NCBI GenBank assembly: GCA_009760855.2
Contig: WPIO01000126.1
Location: 1,052,001 to 1,116,000, forward strand
DNA: 64,000 nt
Direction: 5' to 3'
Source: Cristatella mucedo
Lineage: Eukaryota; Bryozoa; Phylactolaemata; Cristatellidae
The notes below the pieces were generated by a model. It saw only the letters and a list, made by a program, of their open reading frames with translations, was not told the origin of the DNA and ran no database searches. Of the stretch, positions 27,292 through 36,351 are shown in pieces (position 1 is the first letter of the stretch; every line of letters starts with the position of its first letter). The position numbers and the translations under genes were made by a program.

Positions 27292-27878
27292 TCTGTGTTT
27301 GTGTGTGATATTTGTGTAAAATATGTCTATCCATGTGATCTAACTCTTGCCGTGCTACACCCACTCTCGAGAGACTTGAGCTACTACTGTGCAAGCACAA
27401 CTATGCTCCCAAGACTTGCTAGTCTGTACTCTTATGGTGGTAATATGACACTCGCCGAGGGCATGCATCTTTATTGCTGACGGTAGTGAGTATGAGTCAT
27501 CGATGCAGCTAGAGGTATCCAGTTGGTTGTAGCAAGAAATCACCACATTTATTTGCTTGATTGGTTTGAAGCCTGGTACTCACTCCCGACTTGTGTCACG
27601 ACTGACTTGACCACATTTAAAATGAAACTAAAAACGCACCTATTTATGACAGCATTTAGTGGGTCCCTGTGATTCGTCCTGTATATGCTTATGCATGCTG
27701 ACACTGTGCATGCTGCCACTAACCACACTTGCATGCTGACCCTGAGCTTGTCACCCCTAACCATGTTATTCATGTTGTTCATCAAGCGTCATACCACTAA
27801 CCACTCGATCGTGTTTCCTTTGCAGCAAATGTAAAGCGCCTAGAAATATATTGTTCTCTGAGAGCGCTTTATCAAGTG

Positions 27879-27910
<32 letters not shown>

Positions 27911-28997
27911 GCTCTTCTTGCATCATTTCTGCCCCCTTACTCGCCCCCTCATTTGGCTGCTTTGCTTTCCTTATCAAACAACTGCTGCCGCTACTTTGAA
28001 GACTTCGGGATTACTCCCAATTCGACCTTCCTTGCTATTGCATATGTCCAACTGTAATGCACGTGTGCATTGTTTTGAACTCAGATTCAAAGGGGCACCG
28101 ATACCAATGATGGTTAGCACGTCTAGCTGTTGGTATGCTTCCGAGGAAATCCATGTGCTGTTTTGTAGACACATCCCACGCAGACTGCCTTTTTGTCGAG
28201 TGTTGACCTGCACACTCACTACGGTTATCAGATCATGATGCCCGAAGCTATTGCCATCGTCTGCTCTCCAAAATATCAAACGTGAGTATTGCACTAGGCA
28301 ACTTCATGTATATGACTCTGCAACAGTAAAACGTGGCAAGTACAATGGTGTGCACAGCAAGGCAGTATTTGTTAATGTGCCACGTAGCAAAGAAATTTCA
28401 GAAAGCTGAGGTTGGCTTTAACTATTTGAAGAGCTATGACTGATATATGTGCATATATAAACAAAAATTAAAGAACAGCTGGTTTAGCAAAAATTTATTT
28501 AGTTGCGGTGAGCCATCTGGCAGTTTCACCCTGCTAGCAGCAGGCGACAAAAGAATTGCATGCTTTAAGACCCTGGAACCTGCGACCTGGATAGTGAATA
28601 TGTATGATCATTCTGTCACTGTTTTTAGTGAATTGACATATATTAGTCACTTATGTGTGAGTTTTAGTACTTGCTACTTGCGGGATATACGCTTCGAACG
28701 TCGGTGAGCCGTAATGGCATAGGTAAGGAGGGGTTGCTTTCCACGACCTCGGCCCCTAGGTCGTGGGTTCGAATCCTGTGGTGGGCGATCCTTTATCGCT
28801 GCTGCAAGCGGTGGTGATAGCCGTCAAGGCTCTTCTGTCGCTATGCAAAAAGAGGCTGTTAAATCAGCTTGTATTTATTTATTTATTTAACGACACAGTG
28901 AAGAGCCGTCTCATGAGTTTTTAACATGTCATGCTTAAATCCATGTATCCTTGTGTATACATGTTTATAGGTAGATCAGCACCGGATGTACATCAAT

Positions 28998-29069
<72 letters not shown>

Positions 29070-29212
29070 TCACTCACTCACTCACTCACTCACTCACTCA
29101 CTCACTCACTCACTCACTCACTCACTCACTCACTCACTCACTCACTCACTCACTCACTCACTCACTCACTCACTCACTCACTCACTCACTCACACACTCA
29201 CACACTCACACA

Positions 29213-29261
<49 letters not shown>

Positions 29262-30472
29262 ACTCACACACACACACACTCACACATTTAAGAACTGGTT
29301 TATTAATATCATACTTGATATAATCGAGTAATATCATGCTTGATAAACAAACAACATGAATAACATGGTTAGGGGTGACATGCACAGGGTCAGCACACAT
29401 AAGCACATAAAGGACGAATCACAGGGACCCACTAAATGCTGTCCTAAATAGGTGTTTTAAGTTGTTTTTAAATGTGGTCAAGTCAGGGGATGTTCTGACG
29501 CAAGTCGGGAGGGATTTCTAGGCTTTGGGAGCATACGAACTAAATGCATGGTCTCCAAAGGATTTGAGGTTTGTACGAGGTATTGGTAGACTGTTGGATT
29601 CCAAGAAGTGGGTAGTATGATGCTTGGCCTGATAGGGGACTATATCTGAGAGATAGGCTGGAGCCAAAGAATGAAGGTACCTAAAAGTGAGCGACGAAAC
29701 CTTGAAGTCGATCCATTGCTTGACTGGTGGCCAGTGCAGGTCGGCAAGAAATGGTGTGATATGGTAGCTGTGATGCTCACGACAGACAAGCCTAGCTGCG
29801 GAGTTTTGCACCATCTGTAATTGCCTGATCGCACATGCCGGTAGGGCCAGTAAGCAGTGAGTTGCAGAAGTCGAGACGGGATGTCACTAATGCATGGACC
29901 GACTTAGACATGGTATCCTTATCTAAATAAGCCCGAATTTTAGCAATGTTATGTAGCTGAAAGTAGGCAGATTTGACTGTGGAGCTGATGTGGTCGTCTA
30001 ACGAGAGGTCACTTGGGAACATGACACCTAGATTTCGAGCTGATTTAACAGGAGATATGCTGGCAGAGCCAATTTTGAGCATTGGTGCATTAGCCGGAAG
30101 AGACCTGCCTTGCCAGGGCCATGGCAGGCTACCCTCGACTTCCAGTCCAGGAACAGGGACCACACGGCTTCCCACCCGAAAATGGCATCCGGGACCCATA
30201 CCTATCGAAATGCCTAGGTCCCCAGGCAGGCTACATTATCTGGCCACTCGCTGCCCAGGGCGCCGACCACGAAGGGCCTCACCTCTGCCGTCCGGTAGCC
30301 AGCGGTCAGGAGAGACCGGGCTCTGGCCTCGACCTTTTTCCACTTTTTCTGGCCACCACCACCAGGGCTTCCGTCTGTCGTCAAGCAGCACCGTTGTGTC
30401 GACTATGACCGTGTCGGAGTTGTTGTCGTCTATATGTGTGCTCCCGCGCTCCCGTGCGCACGCCTAGATGTA

Positions 30473-30554
<82 letters not shown>

Positions 30555-30802
30555 CATACATACATACAACACACACACACACACACACACACATATATGT
30601 ATAGGAGCAGCTCACTGCCTGTGGACTCACCTTGCTGAGTCATAGTAGTTCCGTCACAGAAGACATCGCTGCGCTATCTTGCCTCGGTGAAGAGCTGCTG
30701 TGGCAAGCCAGTAGCAGCAGCAGCAGCAGGACATCCCTCACCCCTCCTTGCCGAAGGGCAAGCGCCTTGACAGTGCTCTTTAGTTGCAGAACAGTGTGTG
30801 TG

Positions 30803-30849
<47 letters not shown>

Positions 30850-31846
30850 CTGTGAGAGAACTTTCTCGAGGCTGTCTAGGAGGCTAGCTCTGGCTTAGCA
30901 CTCGGCCGTCTGCTGGCATAGCCGCAATCCGAGTCATCTAGTTCTTGGAATAATAGGAGAAAGGATGGTGCACTGCTAGTGTGACCTGCCCTTTGGGCTC
31001 CTGGACCTACTAGTGCATTGGTACAACCGGTTTGGCCAGTTCGTGGAGCCTATTTCTCACCTGTCTGGAGTTCGGTGGACCGTCAAACTTTAAACCAGCC
31101 TACCCATCGGGGCATAAACAGCCCAAATTTTCTGTGTCTGCGGTATGCAGATGACAGCATCTTTCGACTCAAGTGCTTTCTGTGTGTGCATTCCGAAGCA
31201 AGCAGTGGTCGTCAAAGTGCTGCCAATCGAGTTATTGCACCAAGAGGATTATAATACTGACCCATCCTAGGTTTCTTCTGGTCAGTTGCAATTTCGTGCG
31301 ACATTCTGTTGCTAGCATCCTGGATGTCTCATGGGCTGACCTTTGCCTGTTTGCCGGTTCTCGATGGCCGGTGGGCTACCTAATAGAAGCCCGAGCGATC
31401 GTAAGCGGGGCAGGCCTCTAGGCGTGGCGGCTGTCTTTGTTTGCAGCAACTGAAACTTGGTTGCAAAGTCATTGTCGATTTCTATCGCCGTTGCTAGAAA
31501 TGGTATTTTTTCGCTCACCGGAGACGTTGGACTGCGGTCTATCGGCTCTTGTACGCAGCACGGCTTCCACCCACATGCCAACGATCACCAGCTCTTCCAG
31601 GTGAGGTGTCAATCGATCCTCGATGGGTCGATCGGCCGTGCGGCCATCTCTCTCCGTGCACTGCTCCGGAGGCTCGGAGCCGGCTCCGAGTCGGCTGTGG
31701 GGTGAGCGAATGTCGGACCTGCCTTATGTGGCATTGGTCTTTCGCGAAGGGTTCACTCACTGTCTCTCTTCTTCCCGCTCCTTGCTCTCCTCTCTCTCTC
31801 TCTCTCTTTTGTGCTCTTGTGTTCTCTCTGTCTCTTTCGTGCTCTT

Positions 31847-31931
<85 letters not shown>

Positions 31932-32510
31932 GCATCTCCGGCTCTGTGTCCGCAGAGCGATGTGGTGCCTCATCTTTGTCATATCAGTGCGACGCTTCTT
32001 TCCTCCATGTCCCGGTGAGCACATGCGAGAAGGGCACATTCAAGCTGTGACATTGTCCAGCAGTCTAACTCACTGAGTTGTTGCGAGTTAATAGCTGGAG
32101 CTGCGACTTGGCGTGAGCCTCTGGCGACAGGCGACCTGCTGTTTCGCTCAAGCTGCACTAACTCGGCACGCTGCCCCAGGCCCCCTTGCGGCTTTGAACG
32201 GCCCCATGCTCCACCACCATGTAATGCGATCAAGCGAGTATGCGTGCCGGTGCTACTGGACTTTCTCTGATTGGTAAACTAGATTGCGCATGCTTGCATT
32301 ATAGGGTCACGGTGCCAAACCTCTACTGGGCCAGTAAAGAAAAGTGTGCTTTGCCGTTCGAAGCTTTGGTAGCTAATAATACACGGCCAGTGTTGTTTGA
32401 CGTGTGTGCATCGCCATCGTCTGTGTGTGGCTACGCTGTTTCAGGAGTGCAAGCACACGTTCGTGGATGCAGATAGGTCCCTCACGGTGGCCGACTTCCG
32501 AAAACAGTAA
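7443..32510 (+). CDS. STAMBP: STAMBP/AMSH-type JAMM deubiquitinase, complete 10-exon gene
   Basis: Zinc metalloprotease that cleaves K63-linked ubiquitin chains on endosomal cargo and works with STAM and ESCRT-0. Coding exons: 7443-7474, 7552-7779, 10723-10810, 24495-24587, 25309-25544, 25698-25914, 26077-26214, 28169-28281, 31498-31600, 32445-32510. All introns are GT-AG and phases agree, giving 1314 nt (437 aa plus stop; human STAMBP is 424 aa). Residues about 11-120 form the N-terminal USP8-dimerisation/MIT-like helical domain ([26 protein letters not shown]). The middle is acidic/proline-rich. The C-terminal JAMM domain starts near residue 260. Catalytic zinc residues are E289, H344, H346 and D357, with S354. 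The AMSH-specific second zinc site is H359, C400, H406 and H408. An in-frame TGA lies one codon before the ATG, which supports this start. Exon structure is inferred from homology to family sequence known to me; no transcript was seen. Confidence 0.95.
7552..7779 (+). CDS. STAMBP: STAMBP coding exon 2 (N-terminal USP8-dimerisation domain)
   Basis: Residues 11-87. Contains [20 protein letters not shown], the most conserved block of the AMSH N-terminal helical domain that binds ESCRT-III CHMP proteins. The acceptor is tttgatttcag and the donor is TC|GTGAGT. Intron 1 is only 77 nt. Confidence 0.95.
9290..9597 (-). mobile_element. LINE-A fragment in STAMBP intron 2
   Basis: Minus-strand RT C-terminal sequence (region of cttgaggtttgt/ggatttgggtctgg and gtcgagacgggatgtcac) with many stops. 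It runs directly into a LINE-B fragment. Confidence 0.7.
9598..9765 (-). mobile_element. LINE-B 3' end fragment
   Basis: tgtatctacatttgtaactc, ccaggagagttttctatagc and aacagactgtatctcatgca match the LINE-B 3' region also found at 23.5, 39.05, 44.0 and 62.8 kb. Confidence 0.75.
10250..10410 (+). repeat. unclassified repeat module (copy 1)
   Basis: Shares atttcactcggggagcaacc and gagttcgtgtcgaataaaca with diverged sequence at 61190-61250. The AATAAA suggests a retroelement 3' end. Confidence 0.45.
10723..10810 (+). CDS. STAMBP: STAMBP coding exon 3
   Basis: Residues 87-116, including [20 protein letters not shown], which continues the helical domain (human LFIEKLPKHRDYK). The acceptor is aatttcttaag and the donor is AAG|GTCAGT. 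The next intron is 13.7 kb. Confidence 0.93.
13215..13312 (-). mobile_element. LINE-A 3' tail fragment
   Basis: Minus-strand LINE-A tail: TTA repeat side, then gcgccctcagagaacttaat and tctttctaggcgctttacat. Confidence 0.85.
13395..13885 (+). mobile_element. degraded LINE-A, first part
   Basis: Broken RT frame including the region of ctctgcagcttgtc and accacgtcacaccacttttc (LINE-A: HVTPLF). It is interrupted by SINE-A and SINE-B and appears to continue after 14160. Confidence 0.7.
13890..14033 (+). mobile_element. SINE-A, well preserved
   Basis: Pol III A box tggtctagcggttaagg, B box in gggctcgagccccg, then aagcgcctgaatagagatta and gggcgctatatataaatg. The head is tRNA-like; the tail closely matches the LINE-A 3' end. 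Confidence 0.88.
14034..14160 (+). mobile_element. SINE-B fragment
   Basis: Contains gtcgtgggctcgagtcctgc, ctttattgaccac, gcggtggtgatagc and aggctgttaaatcagctt. It abuts the 3' end of SINE-A. Confidence 0.75.
14165..14480 (+). mobile_element. degraded LINE-A, second part
   Basis: Resumes with the region encoding LINE-A YLSDLL-like sequence (cctacctatctgacctcctt), then decays. It supports insertion of the two SINEs into one LINE-A copy. Confidence 0.55.
14990..16375 (-). mobile_element. orphan transposon protein remnant, copy 1
   Basis: Minus-strand pieces of one conserved multicopy protein: [10 protein letters not shown] and [11 protein letters not shown] (15.9-15.7 kb), [19 protein letters not shown] (about 15.5 kb), [18 protein letters not shown] (about 15.15 kb), [16 protein letters not shown] (about 15.05 kb). 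I recall a family in many invertebrate genomes with EWRLFIDSS, AVLLHNG, CLWDSR and YIWGLIRESD blocks. It is thought to be transposon-borne; the superfamily is not known to me. The frame is broken. Confidence 0.7.
17185..17960 (-). mobile_element. LINE-A copy
   Basis: Minus strand: (ATT)n, tail gtgccctcagggaacttaat, then the RT C-terminus including [10 protein letters not shown]-like and [13 protein letters not shown]-like segments. Frame broken; a short internal duplication (gaatgaagggacctaaaag twice, about 17665-17700). Confidence 0.85.
19030..19275 (-). mobile_element. LINE-A 3' fragment (part 1)
   Basis: Minus-strand tail (taataatagcac, gtgctctcggggaacttgat) and 3' UTR sequence shared with other LINE-A copies. 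Confidence 0.75.
19276..19432 (-). mobile_element. SINE-A inserted in LINE-A
   Basis: Minus-strand SINE-A: LINE-like tail gcgccccaagagaacttaat, B-box region ggctggagcac, head with an expanded C run opposite the G run at 19395-19404, and A box tggtccagcggttaa. LINE-A sequence resumes at about 19440. Confidence 0.82.
20200..20830 (-). mobile_element. degraded LINE-A copy
   Basis: Minus strand: tail region gtgctctaagagaactaaat and tctttctaggttctttacc, then RT C-terminal remnants to about 20.83 kb. Confidence 0.7.
21292..21615 (+). other. unrecognised 107-codon open frame
   Basis: [20 protein letters not shown]... to the stop at 21613. Contains [13 protein letters not shown] and [20 protein letters not shown]. 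No domain recognised. Related nucleotide sequence (cacaaaagc-gcagttttgtgggg) occurs at 62.38-62.46 kb, so this is probably a repeat, not a gene. Confidence 0.3.
22030..22175. repeat. degenerate tandem repeat around ggttacgaa
   Basis: Units ggttacgaa, ggttacgaac, ggttaggaat, agttactaat and ggttacgaac recur about every 20-35 bp. Confidence 0.55.
23413..23492. repeat. 16-bp tandem repeat, five units
   Basis: Units follow tcgtggtttcttgtcc with a few changes each, e.g. tcgtgatttcttgtcc and tcatggtttcttgtcc. Confidence 0.9.
23540..24320 (-). mobile_element. LINE-B copy with reverse-transcriptase C-terminus
   Basis: Minus-strand frame 24302-23634 encodes [53 protein letters not shown] and [15 protein letters not shown]. 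This is the same RT C-terminal region as LINE-A but clearly another family. A short repeat (agtgagtagcat...gagcagttgagg) is duplicated near 23.70-23.78 kb. The 5' end is truncated. Confidence 0.88.
24495..24587 (+). CDS. STAMBP: STAMBP coding exon 4
   Basis: Residues 117-147: [20 protein letters not shown] followed by a charged helix. It matches the end of the helical domain (human FPKAEELKAELLKRY). The acceptor is attttggttgcag and the donor is GAA|GTATGG. Phase 0 on both sides. Confidence 0.92.
25309..25544 (+). CDS. STAMBP: STAMBP coding exon 5 (linker)
   Basis: Residues 148-226. A charged helix ([18 protein letters not shown]) leads into a low-complexity Pro/Ser/Thr linker that is poorly conserved in the family. 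Placement rests on phase agreement and splice signals (acceptor tgtcccag, donor AG|GTTTGT). A small extra exon on either side cannot be excluded. Confidence 0.82.
25698..25914 (+). CDS. STAMBP: STAMBP coding exon 6 (SH3-motif remnant, catalytic Glu)
   Basis: Residues 226-298. Carries RLLKP (239-243) where AMSH proteins have the STAM-SH3-binding PxV(D/N)RxxKP motif, then the start of the JAMM domain ([20 protein letters not shown]). It ends with [10 protein letters not shown], in which E289 is the catalytic base. Acceptor ttttag, donor CTC|GTAAGT. Confidence 0.95.
26077..26214 (+). CDS. STAMBP: STAMBP coding exon 7
   Basis: Residues 299-344, containing [20 protein letters not shown] and ending in LITLGWIH. 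The last residue, H344, is the first zinc histidine, so the intron cuts the HxH zinc motif. Acceptor gttgtag, donor CAT|GTTAGT, phase 0. Confidence 0.95.
26336..26425. repeat. (CT)n microsatellite in STAMBP intron 7
   Basis: Near-pure CT repeat 120 bp after the exon 7 donor. Confidence 0.98.
27230..27306. repeat. (GT)n microsatellite in STAMBP intron 7
   Basis: GT repeat with a few interruptions. Confidence 0.97.
27555..27910 (+). mobile_element. LINE-A 3' end, 5'-truncated
   Basis: Last RT codons (ttgaccacatttaaaatgaa), 3' UTR, tail aagcgcctagaaatatattg, gagagcgctttatcaagtg, then (ATT)n ending at about 27906. It lies about 260 bp before STAMBP exon 8. Confidence 0.9.
28169..28281 (+). CDS. 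STAMBP: STAMBP coding exon 8 (JAMM core)
   Basis: Residues 345-382, starting [20 protein letters not shown]. Supplies H346, S354 and D357 of the catalytic zinc site and H359 of the second zinc site. It continues [17 protein letters not shown]. Acceptor ttttgtag, donor AC|GTGAGT. Confidence 0.96.
28712..28890 (+). mobile_element. SINE-B copy
   Basis: Contains gtcgtgggttcgaatcctgt (B box), gcgatcctttatcgc, gcggtggtgatagccgtc and gaggctgttaaatcagcttg, then (ATTT)n. The A box is less clear. Confidence 0.82.
28998..29287. repeat. compound (CA)n-(CACT)n microsatellite
   Basis: (CA)n to about 29064, then about 32 units of CACT to about 29191, then alternating CACA/CACT blocks to 29287. Gives spurious His-Thr-Ser-Leu frames. 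Confidence 0.98.
29340..30085 (-). mobile_element. LINE-A copy in STAMBP intron 8
   Basis: Minus-strand frames encode [40 protein letters not shown], then (with a frame change) [15 protein letters not shown] and [20 protein letters not shown]. The TTA tail is missing. Confidence 0.88.
30086..30470. other. GC-rich unrecognised sequence
   Basis: Open in two plus frames (to 30467 and 30408), but Pro/Gly/Arg-rich in a way that follows composition. No family recognised. Confidence 0.3.
30475..30592. repeat. (TG)n followed by (CA)n, inverted microsatellites
   Basis: About 35 TG units, then tatatacatacatacataca, then about 13 CA units. The two arms are mutually complementary. Confidence 0.95.
30795..30849. 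repeat. (GT)n microsatellite
   Basis: GT/GAGT repeat in STAMBP intron 8. Confidence 0.95.
31498..31600 (+). CDS. STAMBP: STAMBP coding exon 9 (second zinc site)
   Basis: Residues 382-416. [11 protein letters not shown] carries C400, H406 and H408, the AMSH-specific structural zinc ligands that shape K63-chain selectivity. Acceptor gttgctag, donor CAG|GTGAGG. Confidence 0.95.
31786..31927. repeat. (CT)n microsatellite in STAMBP intron 9
   Basis: Interrupted then pure CT repeat (pure from about 31851). Confidence 0.98.
32445..32510 (+). CDS. STAMBP: STAMBP coding exon 10 (C-terminus and stop)
   Basis: Residues 417-437: [20 protein letters not shown], then Q and TAA. Matches the human end HVTVVDRAVTITDLR. 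Acceptor gctgtttcag. Confidence 0.94.
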   Translation, partial: ECKHTFVDADRSLTVADFRKQ

Positions 32511-33197
32511 ACAGTAGGCTCTGAGGCACCTGCAGGCCACTTTTTGTGGCAGTTGAATCGTGGCAGGCCAGTGAGCCGTGCACCACCTGGGCACCGACAG
32601 GGATTAATTAACTCGATGGAAACTCGAAAGTCATGAGACGCTGAATGTCGGCTGTACGTGGATTCGGCGCTGCTACGGTGTCTGCTCCATCACTTGGCAG
32701 TCCTTCTTGGCGGTCTCTCATTTCGGCATTGAGCTCCAGCCAATGAGCAATGCCTCGGCTCCCTGCCCAGAGTGCATGTGGCTGTCTCTCTCTCTCTCTC
32801 GTGGAAACCTTTTGGAGCAACGGCGCCACATCGGCTGCAATCGTTAGCAATGCGTGCACTGCTCGCTTGGCCGTGTGCATGCTTGCAGAACAGGACCTGG
32901 CACCTGCAAGGTGCTAGCAAGCCTTTGCAGTTTCAGCCTTCTGCCCTGCAGCTTTCCCGTCGTCGTCGCGTCTCTAGTTCATTCGTGTTCAGTTGAGTTC
33001 CATGGCCATTGCTATCGGCTTTCCTCGTTTACCTTCACTGTCATCATTATACACAGCAGAAGATTTACTTAGCAGAGAAACATGTTTGTATACAAATGCA
33101 TGCACTGTGTATTACTAGTTAAAGCTCCTGATAAGCAGAGCTATCAAACGTCCATATAGTCAATACTGAAATGTCTGATGATCCAGGGGCTGGCTTC

Positions 33198-33203
33198 AAT
33201 AAA
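33198..33203 (+). terminator. candidate STAMBP polyadenylation signal
   Basis: AATAAA about 690 nt after the STAMBP stop codon, followed by a T/G-rich stretch. It is the clearest canonical hexamer I noticed downstream; its use is unproven. Confidence 0.4.
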
Positions 33204-33814
33204 ATGTTGATTATTGGCATGGCATCATATTAAATAACAATGACTTGTGTACCCTAACCCAGGGGAACTAATTTTCCTCACCCTCTCTCTCTGAGCAATT
33301 TGTATATGCTAGAAAATAAGTATGCCATTTGGTTCGATGTCTTTATGTCTTCGACCAACTTGATAGCTATTGTAGTCTAGTTGACCGACAAGATTAGATA
33401 CTTGGATTATGGACAGTGAGATTATGTCTTGGAATATGGTCTCATACATCGTCCAAAATGTTAGCATATGCTGTGCAATTGCTCTTATGGGAGAGCACTA
33501 CGACACCGGTGACGGCTGTCAGCATAGCATCAGCCAGAATCTAAGCATTCTGTGGGGGGGCCGAGTTGGGGGGGGTGTAAAAAGTGATAGTATTCGTAAG
33601 TCGACTTTGGAGCGCCAACTCTCCTTGTGCTGGGCTATTGAAGCTCGCTACCTTGTGACATTAGGATCGCTCTTGGCACCACGTTTGCGATGCGAGCTCT
33701 GCACAGAATCCGCCACCTAACAGGATCCCCCAACCGCTAAGCGGCTAAGGCAGCGACTGGAAGATGCCGCTACCACAGCCGAGCTAGCTGAGTCGTTTAG
33801 TGAAGTAAAAGGTA

Positions 33815-33895
33815 AATATTAACTGATCAAACAGCCTGCAATCAAGGATTGCCTTCGGCACTACTCAAACTCACGACCTGGGCTGTGAATTTAAA
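33815..33895 (-). mobile_element. SINE-B fragment
   Basis: Minus strand: ggtcgtgagtttgag, caatccttgattgcag and ttgatcag-like 3' body, diverged. Confidence 0.45.
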
Positions 33896-33899
33896 TGTC

Positions 33900-34175
33900 A
33901 AGTCAAGAGATTTCGTGGCACAGTGGGAGCTGTCTTGACTGAATGTCATAAATGCATGGAACAGCTTGGCTGTGGTATCTTTGTCTAAGCAGATCCGAAC
34001 TTGTGTAATGGTGCATAACTAACAGTGGGCAAACTTGTGTGGGCTGATGTGGTCATCTACTGGAAGGTCACTTTGGAATAGGGCAACCCAGATTCCATCC
34101 AGATGCAACAACTGATATGCTGGTCGAGCCGATTTAGAGGGTTGAATTTTTCAGTTTCTGGACAACAATTGTGAT
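33900..34175 (-). mobile_element. degraded LINE-A fragment
   Basis: gaatgtcataaatgcatgga, ggtatctttgtctaagca and gctgatgtggtcatctac match the interior of minus-strand LINE-A copies. Confidence 0.7.
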
Positions 34176-35362
34176 TATCCATTACTAATAAATAAGTTGG
34201 TTCTGTCATCACTCAATTTTGAGAAAGTTTGCTACCATCCAAGTAAGAATGGAAGCAATATATGCTTCAAGGGTTTTAAGATAATTTGATGTGCTAGAAA
34301 CGATAATGGGCTTGCACGATCGTACCGAATAGTACGATCTGATCACAAAGAGCCGGCGAAGTACAATCGCTGCTCGCACGAGCACAGGCTCACAGCAAGG
34401 CCAGCACGGGAGCGACGAGCATTTTGATGTCTGTTTGCACGTAATTCATACAGGCTACACGTAAGCAAACAGATACTCAGCCTGACCGCTGTCGGGTGTC
34501 TACAGGCCTTAAACCTTTGTAGCTGAACCAGGTTTATTTGGCGATCAACACCCCAATATATCATATCACTATATCATGATATCACTATATAGGGATATCG
34601 TAGTGCTTATAAGGAGGGAGTGTCTCGGAGGTATCTTAGTATGGAAGTTGATCTGCCGAGCCCTGAAGCTAAAAGCGAAACTCATGAACTCGACCGGTCG
34701 GGCGCACAAGCACCCAAAAGGAACATTATATTAGAATAAAAATTGCACACACTTGTCGTACTGCGTAAGAATAGATACCACGATCTCTAAAATTGGAGTA
34801 GGGTCATACGAACACGCATTTCTGCTATAAGTTCTGTCTACCTGCCGATATGTGGGCAGCATGTTCATTTATATTATGTTGCCTTGCGTGAGATCACGGC
34901 TGGCTCAAAAGGACTATTCAATGAATTCGTAGCACGTCAAGAGCGGTCCAAAACAATAATGTACTTTCAACAGCTTCTATATTTATGGGGTTAGCCTACG
35001 ACAAAAGCCATTCGTGGGCCAAATCAGATCTAGCAGTACTTAGCTTAAGATGGTCTATTGGTCTTTGCGAACCGACTAAGCCAAACACTTGTAATCCTGT
35101 GTGCGAAATTCATAATGCCCGTATAGATCGTGGCAATTAGGCAGACGGTGATGGGTCCGGTTTTGCTAAACTGAACTCATTAACATCAAGCGATGCATAT
35201 AATATAACATACATTATGTATACATATATCGTCATCATTGACCTTACTTAGCCAGGCAGCTGTTCGCTGTAGCACGGGCAACTATGTATGTGTATGGATA
35301 TGATACATAAGAGCTCTAAATTAAATCCTATTTCTGGCACCATCGATGCTGCCGGTTGTTGT

Positions 35363-35503
35363 TATAAAAATATATAATTCATTTGTATAGCGCCCCAAGA
35401 GAACAAAATCTCTATTCAGGCGCTTCACAGATGCCTCAGGGCTTGAGCCCACGACCTCAGCCAGACCTTAGTCGGGGCGAACACCTTAAACGCTGGGCCA
35501 ATA
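35363..35503 (-). mobile_element. SINE-A copy
   Basis: Minus strand: tail gcgccccaagagaacaaaat, gcgcttcacagatgcc, B-box region gggcttgagccc and head to tggcccagcg. Confidence 0.82.
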
Positions 35504-36328
35504 CTCGGGCCAATACTCGCAATGTACAATCAGCAAAATCCGATGGATTAGTTATAAGCGTTTTTTGCTTGTCTCAGACTCTGTATCCTGACTTGGTCGA
35601 AAAATGGTATGTACTTTTAATGGGGGACAGCAGATCAAAAAAGCGATTTGCGGTTTGGTCAGATCTAACGTTGCCTTGGTAAATAATGGCGACTCTGTTT
35701 TATGATGCGATAGTGCCGAACGCGGTTTTATAAGTCAAACTCCGAGATCGTGCGTGTGCACGCTGCAAGTAAATGGATGTGGACAGCACAAAATGCAGCC
35801 CAGCCTATTCAGCTCTGCATTTCACAAGTCAGCGATATCAGCTCCTCCAGAAAACTTCAGCTAAGCATCCTTGCTCATTTTGGGAACGCAGCATAGGAAC
35901 TTGCTGGATGTGGCAGCAATCGACCTCCCGAATATCGAGTGGCAGCTGTGCTGAGCTTCAGTCACCCGCTAGTAGGAGCACTCAGTTCTCAGCAGCTTTA
36001 GCCGACTATGGGGACGTATGGTACAAATCTGCCCTTCGCAAGCATGATGGCTATTGCAAGAATTCAAGTCGAAATCGAAAGCTTATTTGGCAAAGAGTCC
36101 CCCCCCCCAATTACGCTGAGGTATAACTAACATGGGCGTATCATTATTGACAACAGCGGCACTTTCGAGTGATTCGTCGGTGGAACAAAGTTGCAACTGC
36201 AGTTGATACTGGCATCATTAAATCACCCAAAGGCCCGCATTTTTAAAGGCTAGTTCACAGACGTATCCACATCGACACGAACTGACTATAGAAAGTGAAA
36301 TAGCACGACAGCCACTACAAATGTAATA

Positions 36329-36334
36329 TTTATT
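36329..36334 (-). terminator. LMAN2 polyadenylation signal
   Basis: AATAAA on the minus strand, 18 nt past the stop codon, implying a very short 3' UTR. Confidence 0.6.
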
Positions 36335-36351
36335 GGTTTGTTAGATATCAC

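Larger units (their letters stand above)
33220..36320. other. intergenic space between converging STAMBP and LMAN2
   Basis: Holds SINE-B, LINE-A and SINE-A fragments listed separately. Open frames at 33409-33720 and 35773-36126 are not recognised and lack splice or homology support. Confidence 0.5.

Noticed and set aside
28931-29331. 100-130 codon His-Thr-Ser-Leu frames
   Set aside because: They are translations of the CA/CACT microsatellite.
30121-30467. GC-rich frames in STAMBP intron 8 as an extra exon
   Set aside because: STAMBP exons 8 and 9 join in phase without them, and the composition explains the open frames.
31539-32076. Arg-Glu and Ser-Leu rich frames up to 175 codons
   Set aside because: Created by the (CT)n array next to STAMBP exon 9.
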